From Anas platyrhynchos (lineage: Eukaryota > Chordata > Aves > Anseriformes > Anatidae), in assembly GCF_047663525.1 (NCBI RefSeq), contig NC_092616.1, forward strand, positions 1,649,501 through 1,713,500: a DNA stretch of 64,000 nucleotides, given 5' to 3'. Both the position numbers and the translations under genes were made by a program. Of this stretch, positions 13,901 to 25,633 are shown piece after piece. How positions within the stretch are numbered: the first letter of the stretch is position 1; the number at the start of each line of letters is the position of its first letter. The notes under the pieces are model-generated. The model was not told where the DNA came from, made no database searches, and saw only the letters and a program-made list of their open reading frames with translations.

Positions 13901-16567
13901 CCCCTTGCAGAGGGTTAAAGTACAGCACAGCTACTACAGGTAAATTTTCGTGAACTATTTCTAGAGATCAAGCAAGGACAATTTAGTTACCAGGGATAGG
14001 GAAATGCATTGTGCATTTATTTTGTTGCAAATCAGATAGGTATATACACATTTGCAATGTAATCCAGGAAGCTGGGAAAGAGGTGTCAACAAATTGTTGA
14101 CACTGTTATTGTTAGTCCTTTTAATGTGTGTAGTCTGGTCTTCCATGCTTTTCTGCAATAAGAGGAGAAATAAATGTATGAGTCAGGTATGTTCTTGTAA
14201 ATACACGTCTTTCAAAAAGATTCATACACACCAGTTTCACTAAACAATAAAACCAGAAAGTGGAATACAGCTTCTTTGCTAAGAAAAACTTCAGTCTGTC
14301 CCCCACCCCAACCCAAAGCTGTATGCCCAAACAGCCCCATCTCACTGCAGTATTTCATGGTCCCACTTGCAACTGGACCAATTTGCTCTATATATGAAGT
14401 ACGTGCTAGTGGCTGTGATGTGGGGGGATCTTCTGGTGGCAGTGATGTGCAGGTCTTGGGCTGACTCCAACGATGAAAAGAACATGGGTGTTCCTCTGCT
14501 CCACTCAGTAAAAACAAATCATGGTGTAGGAGCACCATATCAAGCATTTTCTTGAATTGCCACACTTTCCCAGGATGCAGGAATGTTACCAAATGCAGCA
14601 TCACATAAATGTACCTAGATTGCTTTGGGAATGCAGGCTCATCTCCTTCCATAGCAGTTCATTCTGGGGTATCCACAAACTGCATTGCATTGTGCATTGC
14701 ATTGCATTTTATGTAAAAACAAGAAGAGAAACATATCTAATAGTTACAGCTGATAGCCTTATTCTACCAACTCTGAGATCAGCTGCCTTCTGTCCTACTT
14801 GTGTGATCTTAACTCCCAGAAAAGATTTGACTTCAAGGGAGTTAGGGACACTTCACACCTTGAAGGTCTGAACCTCCAGTTGCTTGAAATACTGCTTAGC
14901 AATACTCTTTGCCCATAATTTTTGTGCCAAACTATCATAACAATACATTTCCATACTAAATTTCCTCCCTCCCTTATTCAGAAATTAGAATTATCTCCCT
15001 GTTTCTTTGAAATTCTGGGGTTTAGCAGGTATATAATTTATACTTCTTAAAATCCAGCCCCAGCTATGAAGCAAATACTCCTTTCCTGGCAGGGAACCAT
15101 TCCTTTGCCTAGTTATTTTGAGCTTTGTTACAACTGTTACCATGCAATGTCAAATTTGTGAAAAGGAGGTTAAGTGCTAAGGTTCAAGCATAATTCAGAG
15201 TGCCCTTGGCAAAGACAGAAGTGTTACTGGGTCTCATTCATCATTACCTGACTACTTAAGGTGCTGGAGTGGCTCATTATTGTTTTTATATAACTTCGTG
15301 AGAGCTGTAATAGTCAAAGAGAGGAGTACCACAATTTTCCTCCCTTAAACCACATTCAGTGGGAAATAATATTTAAGACCTCAGAGAGCAATGCAAAACA
15401 GCTTCCTCTTCAGTAACCAAACACCCCTGCATGAGCTATGTGGAGTGGCTCAGACTCAGCTCCATTGAGGTTTTTGTTGTCTCTGGTGTGCAGCATTTTG
15501 GAGCTGATAGTGAGGAGCTAGTTTTGAGAAGGTCAGACCTACCTTCAGAGAACTATCACCTGCTTCTAAGGCAACCAGTCAGCTACATTTAGTCAGCTAC
15601 ACTTTTCTATTATTGATCCTACCTGTCATTCCTCCAGCCTTCTTCCCACTAGGATCACAGTCCCAATTTCCATACCACATACAAATATCAATTCCTTGCT
15701 CATTCTTTGCTCCCCCACCAATTTTCACACCATCTCAATCCATTTGCACCTGTGCAAGGTGGCAGTGAAAATATACCAAACTGAGACATTCACGTGGCAT
15801 CCTCTAGCAGCATTAGGCTTCCAGGCAGCAAAGTAACTCAAGAGGAGGGTTGAGTAAATCTTCAGCAGGGGCATGGCACTCTGCAGCGTGGGGAGAGATC
15901 ACACCATCATGGAGTATTAAAATAAAAAGCTTCTGAAGTATAATAGATCTCAAACTTTATGGAGCAAAGACCTCCTTGCTGCTTCATTCTTACCTATTTG
16001 TCTTGCTCCCATTGACTCCAGGCAGTGGCTCAGAGTAGTCCATACCTGATAATTTTTGAACAAATAACCACCAGATTCATAATGCTGAAGCCCTAACTAT
16101 TTTTTATGTTATGTGGCTGTTTTAACTTCGTGCGTGTTGACAAGAATCTTTACAAATTTGTTTCTTATAGCCATCAGGATTTGTTACTGTCTATTGGAGA
16201 AAGCAGTAGCAAATACTACTGCAGGGTGAACAGTAACAGGCATTCAAATGCATCTGAACTGACTGGATCAGGAATAGAAAAAGAATACTGGGAGGATTAA
16301 AGAAAAGCACCTGTTCTAGAATGGAAGATTATGAGAATTTAGATTGTTTAAGCTAGCAAGGCAAAGGCTGTGTGAAGATATGCAATTACTTTGTAGAAAA
16401 TATGTCAAGGGGATAAGCACTGAGAGGGAAATGGAGCCATTTCAGCTAAATGGTGATGCTGGCTTTGGAGCAAATGATATCTATTGGTCATGCTGGAAGT
16501 TAGAGGTGCTTGATTTTTTAATGCTTGAAGGAATGAAATCTTGAAGTAACTGCTCCATAGAATCAAT
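4998..16567. other. Long AT-rich non-coding stretch, no gene seen
   Basis: I see no coding gene here. Short open frames occur on both strands; the longest, 186 codons on the minus strand at 12803-13363, shows no domain, no repeat structure and no splice context. There are T-rich runs near 6375-6399 and 12231-12247. No LTR, CR1 tail or RNA gene was recognised. Old, highly diverged repeats could be hidden. Confidence 0.55.
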
Positions 16568-16590
16568 GGGGGGGGGGGGGGGGGGGGGGG
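16568..16590 (+). repeat. G homopolymer of 23 bases
   Basis: An uninterrupted run of 23 G, followed by about 35 bases of purine-only sequence. On the G strand it could fold into a G-quadruplex. Length is likely to vary between individuals and between sequencing reads. Confidence 0.9.
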
Positions 16591-19500
16591 CAGGGAAGGA
16601 GGGAAGAAGAGGGGGAAAGGGGAGAAACTGGCAAGTTTTAAAACAGTATCATCACTTGTGGATGTGATTATATGATGAAGATGCTGGTAACAGGAAGTTG
16701 AGCTCAAGTACCAGTTCAATGCGCTGCAAAATTTTCCTTTACTGAAGGAAAGGATTGGTTGTACACCTGGATCATGGGTTGTTAGGCATATCTGATGTGG
16801 GTTCAGAGAGGTGGGAGGATGCCTGTGAAACCCAGGTATCTGTGGTCACCTCCTGGACAGGATCTTTCACCTCAGCTCTGGGAGGCACATAGTGTGAATC
16901 CTATGCTTCTTGACCATAGGAAGATTTTAATACACAGCTTGTCAGATTGGGAAATTTGATTTACTCACTCCCCACCTGCGTCTGAATGGAGACATTATTA
17001 TTTAGTCCACCAGAGTGCAAGTCCACTCTTTTTGTCCATGAGGCTCCCATGTGGAGGCTGAAGCAGCTTTTGTAGATGACGGTGTCCATGTTGCATCTAC
17101 CTAAAGTATGAGTGTGAGAAACCTGAACCACAGACCATCTTTTGTGAGTGTTGCTTACTTATGTGCTAATGCCATGCTAAGGATATCCCTAAATATTTGC
17201 CAGTGTTTTCACCTTCAAAGGGTGGCAAGAACTTCCTGGGAGCTTTGCCTGTGTACAATCTAGCTCAGATCAGGGCAGCAGATGTATAATTTTTGTTTAT
17301 CAGCTGTATTGATAGTTTGTCTGTGAGCCCCTGGAATGCTGTTGTGTTAGAGTTGGTATAAAAATTGTTGGAATGATGGTCTCTGCTCTCTGTTGCTTAA
17401 AGATAAGATAATATTCTCTCTGATTTAAGGGGAATCTGAGTAGCAAGGGGAAAAAAATAGGGGGAAAACGTTGGTAGACTGATTCTGACCCATATAGCTT
17501 TCTACCATTCATAATATAATAGATATAGAGTTGTCTTTATCTGATAAGACAATAATACAGCCCAGCCATAGAAATTAGTTAGTTGATCTTGATTTTTCCA
17601 CCTGGGAACTCTGATTATTGTCTTGTGAAGCAGAGCACCTGGTCTATTATCCCATAAATAAGTGAGAGCGAATGCACTGTGTTTTCATTACAAAGCACGG
17701 CTTCCCTGCAGGGCTGCTGTGTGTATTGGAATATGCTGCAATACGGGAATGAAAGTTGGAAATTTGCCCTAAGGTTTCCTGGAGAGACAGGGCTGTAGTA
17801 GCAGTTAGAGAAATTCTTGCTCTGCCCACCGGGGTTCCCTTCCACAGCTAAAAATGTGATTGTTGTTACTATTAATTAGAGCTGTATGGAAACATTCACA
17901 GGCAAACCTCAAGCCACGTCAAACATGCCTCTCAGGGTTGTGTTACAAGCTTAAATTGCAAATCAACACTGGTGAAAAAAGCACTGAGATGCCTGAAGGG
18001 AGTGGGTGAGTGAGCTAGAGCTCTGGCATCAAATGCTGTGGGAATATATTTAGGGCAAACCAAGTCCCAGATGTGGACTAATTAAGACTCACTTTCAGTT
18101 GACTTGGGGGATATTATCTAAAAACTCCAGGACTGCTGAATGTGCAGTTCAACCTCCTTTCTTCTTGATTTTAGTGCCCACACTGAGATTTTGCACTGAG
18201 TCTATTTTGTTCCCATTTAAATTCTAGATGTTGTGCTCAAAAGCTCCACTTAAAAAAAAAAAGGACAGCAATGACCCTGCTAATACCACTTGGTGCTGCA
18301 GTCAGACCTAGTACAACTGAAAGCCTTTGATGCTTTGCTCGATGTAAAGGAGGTGTTAAGGATCAGGCCAATGAGATCTAGGCTGATACTGCTGCAAATG
18401 GAGGGATGCTCTGCTTAATCAATGAAGCCACTTAGGAGAGAGACTGAAAAGTAAATCCGTACTGGTTGCTCAGTACATAGTCCAATAAAGCTATTCATAT
18501 AGGTGGGGAGACTTTGCTAGAGCTCACTGGGATGCTGAAAACATCTCTCCTGGTTAGCAGGAAAAGGCTTATGCAGCTGAAAATGCAGCAGGAGGGAAGT
18601 ATGAGGGATCTACCCCAGCATCACCTGTGAGATGTGTGTCAGACTGGGATGTGAGAGCTTTCCATCTCTCTCTGCCCTGTTCCAGATCGTTTGTTTTGAC
18701 TGTGTGCATATGCTGTCAATTCACCAGCATCTCTACACAGTCAGTTACAATTCACATTTGTTGCTTTTTAATGAATGTTTGTTCACTGGAGCATTTTCCA
18801 GGGAGTTTGCATGGTGCAGAGAGCCAACCCACATCCCATCAGCCTCCAACACAATTTAAGGTGAAGAAACAAGCTCAGAAACAACTCAAGAATATATTAT
18901 GTGGCATCTGCCTCCTGTGGTGTCAGACAGAAAGAGACTCTGTGAATGGGAGCCTTGCAAGAAAGTCCTAACAACCATGTGGATTGAATAATTATTGCCA
19001 ATGCAGTGGAAACTCCCAGGGAGAATCATGGCCAGCTGAGACAGCTTTAAAATCAAAATACAATCTCAGACACCACTGCACTGAATCATCTCACCATCTT
19101 CTGTTCCTACCACAAGGACATTATCTGGGATGCTATTCCCATCAGTGAGATGGAGAATGGAAGCAAACCAATGTCTATTGATTGCATGGTGATGAGTGGC
19201 CCTTGAGAAAAGATTTCTTGTCTGCCCACACAGCAAGCTCAGAAAGGTGGCCCCACCATGCTTGCTCCACATGGTGTCAAAGCACCACCACACACAAGTA
19301 AAGTACCGATTCAAAGGCTACTCTTGATGTCCTGTGAGGCCTCACTACCTAATTCAGAAGTGTTTGGCATCACAAAAATATTCCCAGGAGCCCCAGATCT
19401 TTGGGAAGTATTGTGAGACAGAAAGGACAAAGCCAAGACAGAAAGACAGAGCCAAGACTGACTGTGATACTTCTAAAGATCCAGGATTTGTGGCAAAAGC

Positions 19501-21938
19501 GAACTCATAGGCTATGTGAATTCTTCAGTGAGTAGTGGGAGCCCAATCCACTTCACTGATGCAGAGCAAGGCAAATTCAAAATTACTGTCAATAAACATG
19601 TTGAAGTTAATTAGTTCTACCATTTGATGTCTTTGCAAATGATACAATGACTAACAGAGACTGCTTTCCTTTCTTTGCTGTGAAAGCCAAGGCTGCAGCT
19701 TGGGGAGGATGTGTCAGGAATGCCAAGGAGTAGACAGAAGAGTGGACACCAGCATCAGGTGGCTCTGAATCCTGTTGGGGACATGAGCCTGAGACCAGGA
19801 AACTGGGCTCAGGTGGCAAAAATCTTTTACTTCCATCTCATTGTCCTCAAATGCCCTGCTTGGACATTAAATCCAACTTGGATTTAAAGTAGGTCAGACT
19901 CTCTAGAATTGAAGTCATCTAAGGATGCTTCACAGAGGAAGAAATGCATGTCAGTGTGACACCACTCTGTACAACGGCATTTAACAGAGTTGCTCTCCAT
20001 TTGCTGATCCACATGATTCAGACAGTGGCTGTAACACAGAAGAAATGCTGCATCCGGATAGCACAACACATGGGTCACAAATCCCAGATGAAGGGAAGGA
20101 CTAGAACAGAGATGAAGACAACACAAGAGAAATATGGGAGCAGAGTCCAATATTTCAAGGTGCTTTCAACAAAAACAAACAAAATAAAATGTGGAGAAAT
20201 ACTAGCATCCCAAGCACCTTTTAAGTGGATTTGGGATCTCTCAAAAACTGATGTATCCACTCAGATTCAAGTGTTTCATAACGTAATCCCAGGTTTTTGG
20301 GGGTACTCTGTTAGCAATTCAGTCTGAACTATTTTAATAGCATGAGGGCATCATGGACACTCCTTTTAGGTCTCACATGTCTTCACAGTTTAGCATTTTG
20401 ACCTGCTCATTAGCATTTTGGGACTCAGGAAGGCCACACCAATGAATCAGGATTTCAGGCGCTTGCTCAGCACCTGTGAGTTTTGTATCCTGCATTTCCA
20501 GGGAGTTTAAAACCTGCTTCCAGGGAAGTGTTTCCATTGGCCTGGAGAGAAATTCACATTTTGTATCCTGTCATTCCACAGCAGTTGAATGTTTCTGCTT
20601 CATTTTCATGGGAGGTGGCAGTCCCAGGCACTGCAGCTGCTGAGCTGCAGTTTGCCCTGTTCACAATACACTCTGAAATCATTTAGTTTAACACATTAAG
20701 TCAATCCATTTCCTAAACCTAGCTGCAACTATAACCCTCCAGGGGTTCTTGGCAGCACTGCTGAGCCAATACCACTCATGGGCACTGCTTGAGCACACAG
20801 ATTTTTTGGGAAGGCAGTGGAGTGGAGAGGAGGAGGAGCAGATCAGCAGGGCGCTTCTGAGCAACTTTTTCTTCTCCCAGAGCCTCCTACCATTCAACAG
20901 AAACACAAAAGAGAATAGAAAAATAACATTTACTGACTCTCAGAGGAATGCACGTCAGAGCCAAACTCCATGTGAGGAATCTATGCATTATTTATGTCTC
21001 TCAGTGCTGTTCACTATCCCTCACTGGATGAGCAAGTTCTCTTGTTCAGAGAGATGCTTTTAACAGACAATTCTGTTTAAACCCAAATCCCTCTTTTCTC
21101 TACTCAGCTGGGACTGTAGAACATGGAGGCGTCACTGTGTTCATTTCATCTCCCCAGGTAAGAGCAGCCAAAAGGATTTGTCAGACCACCTGTCTGCAGG
21201 ATGCGAACTCAAGCCTACAGAGCACATGGCACCTTCGTCGGCTCTATCAAAGCCAGCAGATCAATGCTGAGCTAGCTTTGCATTCTCCTGTCTAGACGGG
21301 CCTTGAAAATGGTGCTTCTGAGTTGAGATCTTCCAGCTGGGGGACGTTGATTGCACAGGCTTGCCTGAAGGTTTCCCTTGGAAATGAGGCTGGTCTGTGA
21401 TGGGTTCTTGTCCTGCTGGAGTACAGCCCAGTAAGACCTGCTTGTTGAAGTATGCCAAGCCCAACTCATGGGTTTTTGCTCCTTGATGCAAACCAGCTTC
21501 TTGTACAAGGTACAACATGAGGCCTATAGCCAACTTTGGTACCTGCTTCACTCCTTCCTGCATTTCCCATGGGTCTGAGGTCTTACTCCACCTCACCAAA
21601 AAGCAGGAAGAGGCTGAGCCAGGCAAAACCTCCCTATGGCTCAGGATGGACAGACAGATCCCTGCTGAGGAATCTGAAACTGTCTCTTCTTGGTCTGCAG
21701 TAAAATAAATTAGAACAAAAATCAAAGCAATATGAAGGTAGCAACTGTAAAGTACGTTTCAGATACTGATATGGGCTTATTTGAATTTTACTTCTGTATT
21801 AACCTAAAATATGAACCTATATTTTAATATAACAAGTTTTTATATTGTGTCATACTAGACTTTGTATATTATTAAAAGTTTATATTAAATACAGTATTAA
21901 ATGATTTTATTATGTACATTTATTAAGTGGATATTTAG
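16591..21938. other. Non-coding stretch, no gene seen
   Basis: There is no reading frame with a recognisable domain. The longest frame is about 154 codons on the minus strand at 21261-21725, with no family features. No repeat family was recognised. The last 200 bases before the provirus are very AT-rich, and the provirus inserted into them. Confidence 0.5.
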
Positions 21939-21944
21939 TATACA

Positions 21945-22211
21945 TGTGGGTAGTTAGGGTCTGGCGGCCGGAAGATGTCGCGATGTACGGAAAGGTGGAG
22001 CCCCTCCCTTGATGGACAGTAGCGTGTGGCCTGTGATGTAAGCAAGCGGAAGTGACGCTATGGGCCTCGGGTATATAAGCCCATGTGACTCGACAAGAAA
22101 CGCCATTTGCCATCCACCACATTGGTGTCTGTGAGCTGATGGACCGAGCGGCCTGGGGTTGGTCGCCGTGCCGTTCCTGAACCAGGTCGCCACTGCCCCC
22201 TGAAGGCAACA
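21945..22211 (+). repeat. 5' LTR of the short provirus
   Basis: 267 bp, TG to CA. A TATA box lies at 22072-22079 and the alpharetroviral-like R block follows about 30 bases later. The usual AATAAA is absent; AAGAAA occurs just before the R block and may serve instead. Confidence 0.92.
22072..22079 (+). promoter_or_regulatory. TATA box of the 5' LTR
   Basis: TATATAAG sits about 140 bases before the LTR end. The identical site lies in the 3' LTR at 23932-23939. Confidence 0.7.
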
Positions 22212-22213
22212 AG

Positions 22214-22231
22214 TGGTGCCGAAACCCGGGA
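22214..22231 (+). promoter_or_regulatory. Primer binding site, tRNA-Phe
   Basis: TGGTGCCGAAACCCGGGA starts two bases after the 5' LTR. Its reverse complement is the 3' end of vertebrate tRNA-Phe (TTTCGGCA plus CCA). All 18 bases match the tRNA as I know it. Confidence 0.85.
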
Positions 22232-22311
22232 AAACTCCTGATTTGGGTGAACGGCGGCCGGAGCGGCGGGACCAGCCCGGCGGGGAGGAAGCTCCCGGAC
22301 CAACAAGGAAG

Positions 22312-22764
22312 ATGGAAACCCTTGTGAAGGTCGTATCAAAGTTGTGGAAGCTGTGGGGTGGCTCGGCTGAGGAAGCCAGGGGTGCCGGTGGGGAACCAGA
22401 GCCTGAGGAAATCTGGGAGAGACCACGGCCATGTGCGCCCCAGTACGGTGCTGAACTAGAAGACGAAGAATTGGGTGAAGAAGCCTCCGGCGGGAACGGG
22501 GATGAAGCGTTAGGTTTTACTAACAAGTGGAAATACGAAAAAGAGAACGGTTGCGGGGACGACCGGGGAGGAGGTAGAAGCGTGAGAGAGGGGCAGAGAG
22601 CCGATCGGAACGGCCATCCGAAAACACGCTCCTGTGGCGCAAACGCCTCGCTGAGATGGCGGCGGGGCGAGCCACGAGGCAGGGAGCGGCCCCCCCGCAG
22701 GGGTGGGGGGCGGGGCCGGAACTCGATGGGAGGGTACCGGAACTCGGAGGTGAGCAGTCAGTAA
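22312..22764 (+). pseudogene. gag: gag-derived frame, first part (matrix region)
   Basis: The frame is open from the primer site onward. The ATG at 22312 is the likelier start because it follows a 100-base leader and opens with a short amphipathic stretch rich in Lys, Trp and Leu. The rest is acidic and then strongly basic (Arg/Gly-rich), with no matrix motif I can place. It ends at a TAA (22762-22764). The sequence stays open in the same frame immediately after this stop, so the two parts look like one gag frame split by a single stop. Proteins of this type assemble the retroviral particle at the membrane. Confidence 0.6.
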
Positions 22765-23424
22765 AGCTCTGACTCCGGATCAGATACCGATTCAAATTCG
22801 GAGGAGGAAATGGGGACAGATAGCCAAAATATCCCCATCCGAAATAAAGCTGCACCGCGAGGCAGAGAAATTCCTCTCACAGATTGGAGGAAAATTAAGA
22901 TTGCGTGCACCATCTTAGCTCTATCGGCCGTGCTAGCGTTCCTGGTCTGGGTGACAGACGGGGGGCAGAGGGTTCACTCACCAACAAACCCTAAGGATGT
23001 ACAAGCGATTGTTAAAGCCATTGTGGATAAAGGGCTTCATTCTGCAATGGTCTCCACCCTCATAGATGGTGTTGTCAGGGGAGACAACATGCTCCCGTTT
23101 GATATAACACAAACTTGTAGACTGATCTTTGACGGGGGTGGGATGATCATTTTTAAACGAGAATGGGGGGACAACTGTATGAGACAACTGGCCCAAGTAA
23201 CTGGGACGGATCACACACTGTATGGCTCCAGCCTGCAGCGGCTAATGGGTATGGACCCAACAGTGATCACCCCCCAGGTGCAAGTCCAGGGCCTGAGGGC
23301 CCACAAAGGTATGGCAACTCGTACGTCCAGAGAAGCTCCAAACAGCCGACGCCCCAACTTCAGAACAAAACTAATGAAAACTGAGTTTCTGTTCACAGGA
23401 ATGGATCATCGGGCACCCCCGTAA
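22765..23424 (+). pseudogene. gag: gag-derived frame, second part (capsid N-terminal region)
   Basis: The frame continues from the preceding stop through a Ser/Asp/Glu-rich linker to the next ATG (22810), which gives a 204-residue product. Residues 55-150 from that ATG resemble the capsid N-terminal domain of alpha/beta-type Gag: an Asn-Pro-Lys start, a Lys-Gly-Leu turn, a Leu-Pro-Phe-Asp motif and a Trp-containing helix. Residues 31-49 form an unusual uncharged hydrophobic run. The capsid C-terminal domain and the zinc-knuckle nucleocapsid are missing, and the tail is basic. The element therefore encodes at most an incomplete Gag. Confidence 0.68.
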
Positions 23425-23545
23425 TCTGTATACCCCAGCGACATGAGAAGACAATAAGTCAGCAGGCATCCTGTCTAAGCCTGAGAGTTCCACACTGGCA
23501 GAATCCAGACACCAGCGAAGCGGCCTCCGTGGGTGGGGGGCTGCA

Positions 23546-23662
23546 ATGCGTTTGTGTGATCTTATCTTTGGACCTTGTATACTAAATATGCTTGTGTTGT
23601 TTGTTAAAAGTTGGTTAGAGAAAGTTAACATTATGTTGGTAGAACACCAACAACTACTTTAA
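23546..23662 (+). pseudogene. env: Short env transmembrane-tail-like remnant
   Basis: A reading frame ending in TAA (23660-23662) contains a hydrophobic stretch with a Gly-Pro-Cys-Ile motif followed by a charged Trp/Lys/Glu tail. The motif and spacing resemble the end of the transmembrane Env piece in the minus-strand element at 44339-44530. Upstream Env sequence is absent. It is too short to be sure, and no start codon supports separate expression. Confidence 0.42.
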
Positions 23663-23790
23663 GAGTGTATTTACTCAGGGTTACCAGTTACCTCTTAGTT
23701 TTCTCCTGGTTATTGTGCCCTATGTTTTTTAGTTAAGTTATGATGTCTACATCTTAAGATTGTTATATGTTAGCTAATTTGGGTGTGCAT

Positions 23791-23804
23791 AGGGAGGGGG
23801 GAAA
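23791..23804 (+). promoter_or_regulatory. Polypurine tract
   Basis: Fourteen purines (AGGGAGGGGGGAAA) lie directly before the TG of the 3' LTR, where plus-strand DNA synthesis is primed in retroviruses. Confidence 0.85.
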
Positions 23805-24071
23805 TGTGGGTAGTTAGGGTCTGGCGGCCGGAAGATGTCGCGATGTACGGAAAGGTGGAGCCCCTCCCTTGATGGACAGTAGCGTGTGGCCTGTGATGTA
23901 AGCAAGCGGAAGTGACGCTATGGGCCTCGGGTATATAAGCCCATGTGACTCGACAAGAAACGCCATTTGCCATCCACCACATTGGTGTCTGTGAGCTGAT
24001 GGACCGAGCGGCCTGGGGTTGGTCGCCGTGCCGTTCCTGAACCAGGTCGCCACTGCCCCCTGAAGGCAACA
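23805..24071 (+). repeat. 3' LTR of the short provirus
   Basis: 267 bp with no difference from the 5' LTR seen by eye. It is followed by the second copy of TATACA. Confidence 0.92.
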
Positions 24072-24077
24072 TATACA

Positions 24078-25425
24078 TTAGATGCTTCTGTAATTATAAA
24101 ATGCCATCAGATATGTATATACACTGTACAAATATGTACAGCAACATGCTGAAAATAAAATGGATTAAAGCAATAAGTGTGAATGGTCTGTTTTACCTAC
24201 CAAAAACAAAATATGTTAACATTGTTGAAACTAAGCTAGGAAGTCCATGTGATTCATTTAGACTTTTGTCGTGAAGTGGATTACACTCACTCAAATTGAA
24301 ACTTTGGTTTGAAGGGAAAGAGAAGAAAGGGGAAGAAAACACATTTTCCTCTTAAACATTTTCTAATCATTTTTCCCCTCCATGCCTGTCCCATGCTAAG
24401 CATAGGAAGAAGCAGCCTTCAGGGCTTGGCCACGGGGGCTCTTGTAGGCTGGTGGGAGAGCAGAAGCCAGGGGGGAAAGGTTTTGGAGTGATTGCAGAGG
24501 AAAACGCAGTACCACTTTGGTGGTAAAGCAAGTGTGGGTTTATTCCTCTGCCTCTAGCGTGGTCCTAATCTCTTGGGCTTTCAGTGCGATTAACATTCTC
24601 CAGTGCTCATGTATGTACAGCAGGGATCCCCACCATACAAACATCCTGAACAACACTACGCTAGCAGGTATCCACACAAGCCTCCTGGAACACAGCCTTC
24701 ATGGGTACAAGTGGTCAAAACCATGCTATAAAATACCCAAACATACACATGGACTCTGTGCCATGAGGGATTCCCTTTCAGATCATATCCCTGTGCTGGA
24801 AATGGCCTTTTTCTCTAAAATGCAAATTTTTCAGCTGAACAGATCCTAATCCCAGCTACACGTGCACACAGGCTGGGTGAGGTTGCTCATGAATGGAAGG
24901 CACTATATGGAGCTGGCAAGGCTCATGAGCCTTTGAGCACACGGGATCTCTCATATTTCAATTAGTTGGGCACATTGGATACTTCAATTAGTTTTGCAGC
25001 AATTCTCCCTGCAATCACATACACACATGCTGCAAGGGGGAACTGTGAACACTCTTGAAGATGCCCGGGCAGAAGGCCCAAGTAGGAACATTCAGAAAGG
25101 CAAGAGCAATTGCCAAGAGCTTCCTTTTTCTTCTACACCAGCACTATTTATCGTGCCCACAGACCAATTCTCCATGTTGAGTTCCTCTGGAAGTTACAAG
25201 CAATGAGGTTTCGGAAATTCAGGCTCCATGGTTGGCTCCTCTGGTGACAAGCATTTTTGAGAGCAGACAAGACAAGCAATTTTACACCAGTGGTTATGAG
25301 TGCTTCAAGGAAGTGCTTGTAATACAGAGATAAATACTGGGCTCAGCTGTATATAGTGGCATACAGGGGAGGATAGGCAGGTGTCAGAGCTCAGTCCAAG
25401 CACCTGGAAAGCTCCTTTCCTGAAT
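24078..25425. other. Non-coding stretch, no gene seen
   Basis: Short frames only. No repeat family or RNA gene was recognised. Confidence 0.55.
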
Positions 25426-25633
25426 TAGAATCATAGAATCTTAGAAACATAGAAACACAAGGTTGGAAAGGACCTACAAGATCACCTAGTCCAACCATCC
25501 TCCTATCACCAATACTACCCACTAAGCAATTAAATCATATATCATAGCACCTCGTCCAGGCACTTCTCGAACACCATGAGGGATGGTGACTCCAGCACCT
25601 CCCTGGGCAGGCCATTCCAGTGCCTGACCACTA
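25426..25633 (-). mobile_element. CR1 retrotransposon 3' fragment
   Basis: It starts with repeats of the CATAGAATC type, then GGTTGGAAAGGACCTACAAG, then the block ending in CTCCCTGGGCAGGCCATTCC. This is the reverse complement of the CR1 3' untranslated region and its octamer tail. It contains no ORF2 and is truncated, as most avian CR1 copies are. Confidence 0.85.

Larger units (their letters stand above)
21939..24077 (+). mobile_element. Complete short provirus with identical LTRs (alpharetrovirus-like, non-autonomous)
   Basis: Two LTRs of 267 bp (21945-22211 and 23805-24071) are identical by eye at every base. Both start TG and end CA. They are flanked by the 6-bp duplication TATACA (21939-21944 and 24072-24077). 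In order the element has: 5' LTR, tRNA-Phe primer site, a gag-derived frame with one stop, a short env-tail-like segment, polypurine tract and 3' LTR. The internal region is only about 1.6 kb and has no protease, reverse transcriptase or integrase, so it would need proteins supplied by another element to move. The R region contains CACCACATTGGTGT, as in avian alpharetroviral LTRs, and a 6-bp duplication fits that group. Identical LTRs imply a recent insertion. Confidence 0.92.

Noticed and set aside
21261-21725. 154-codon minus-strand open frame before the provirus
   Set aside because: No motif or conservation evidence; composition like surrounding non-coding DNA.
22213-22311. Earlier start of the gag frame inside the primer-site leader
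   Set aside because: The first ATG-like start lies in the primer site itself; the ATG at 22312 after a normal leader is more plausible.
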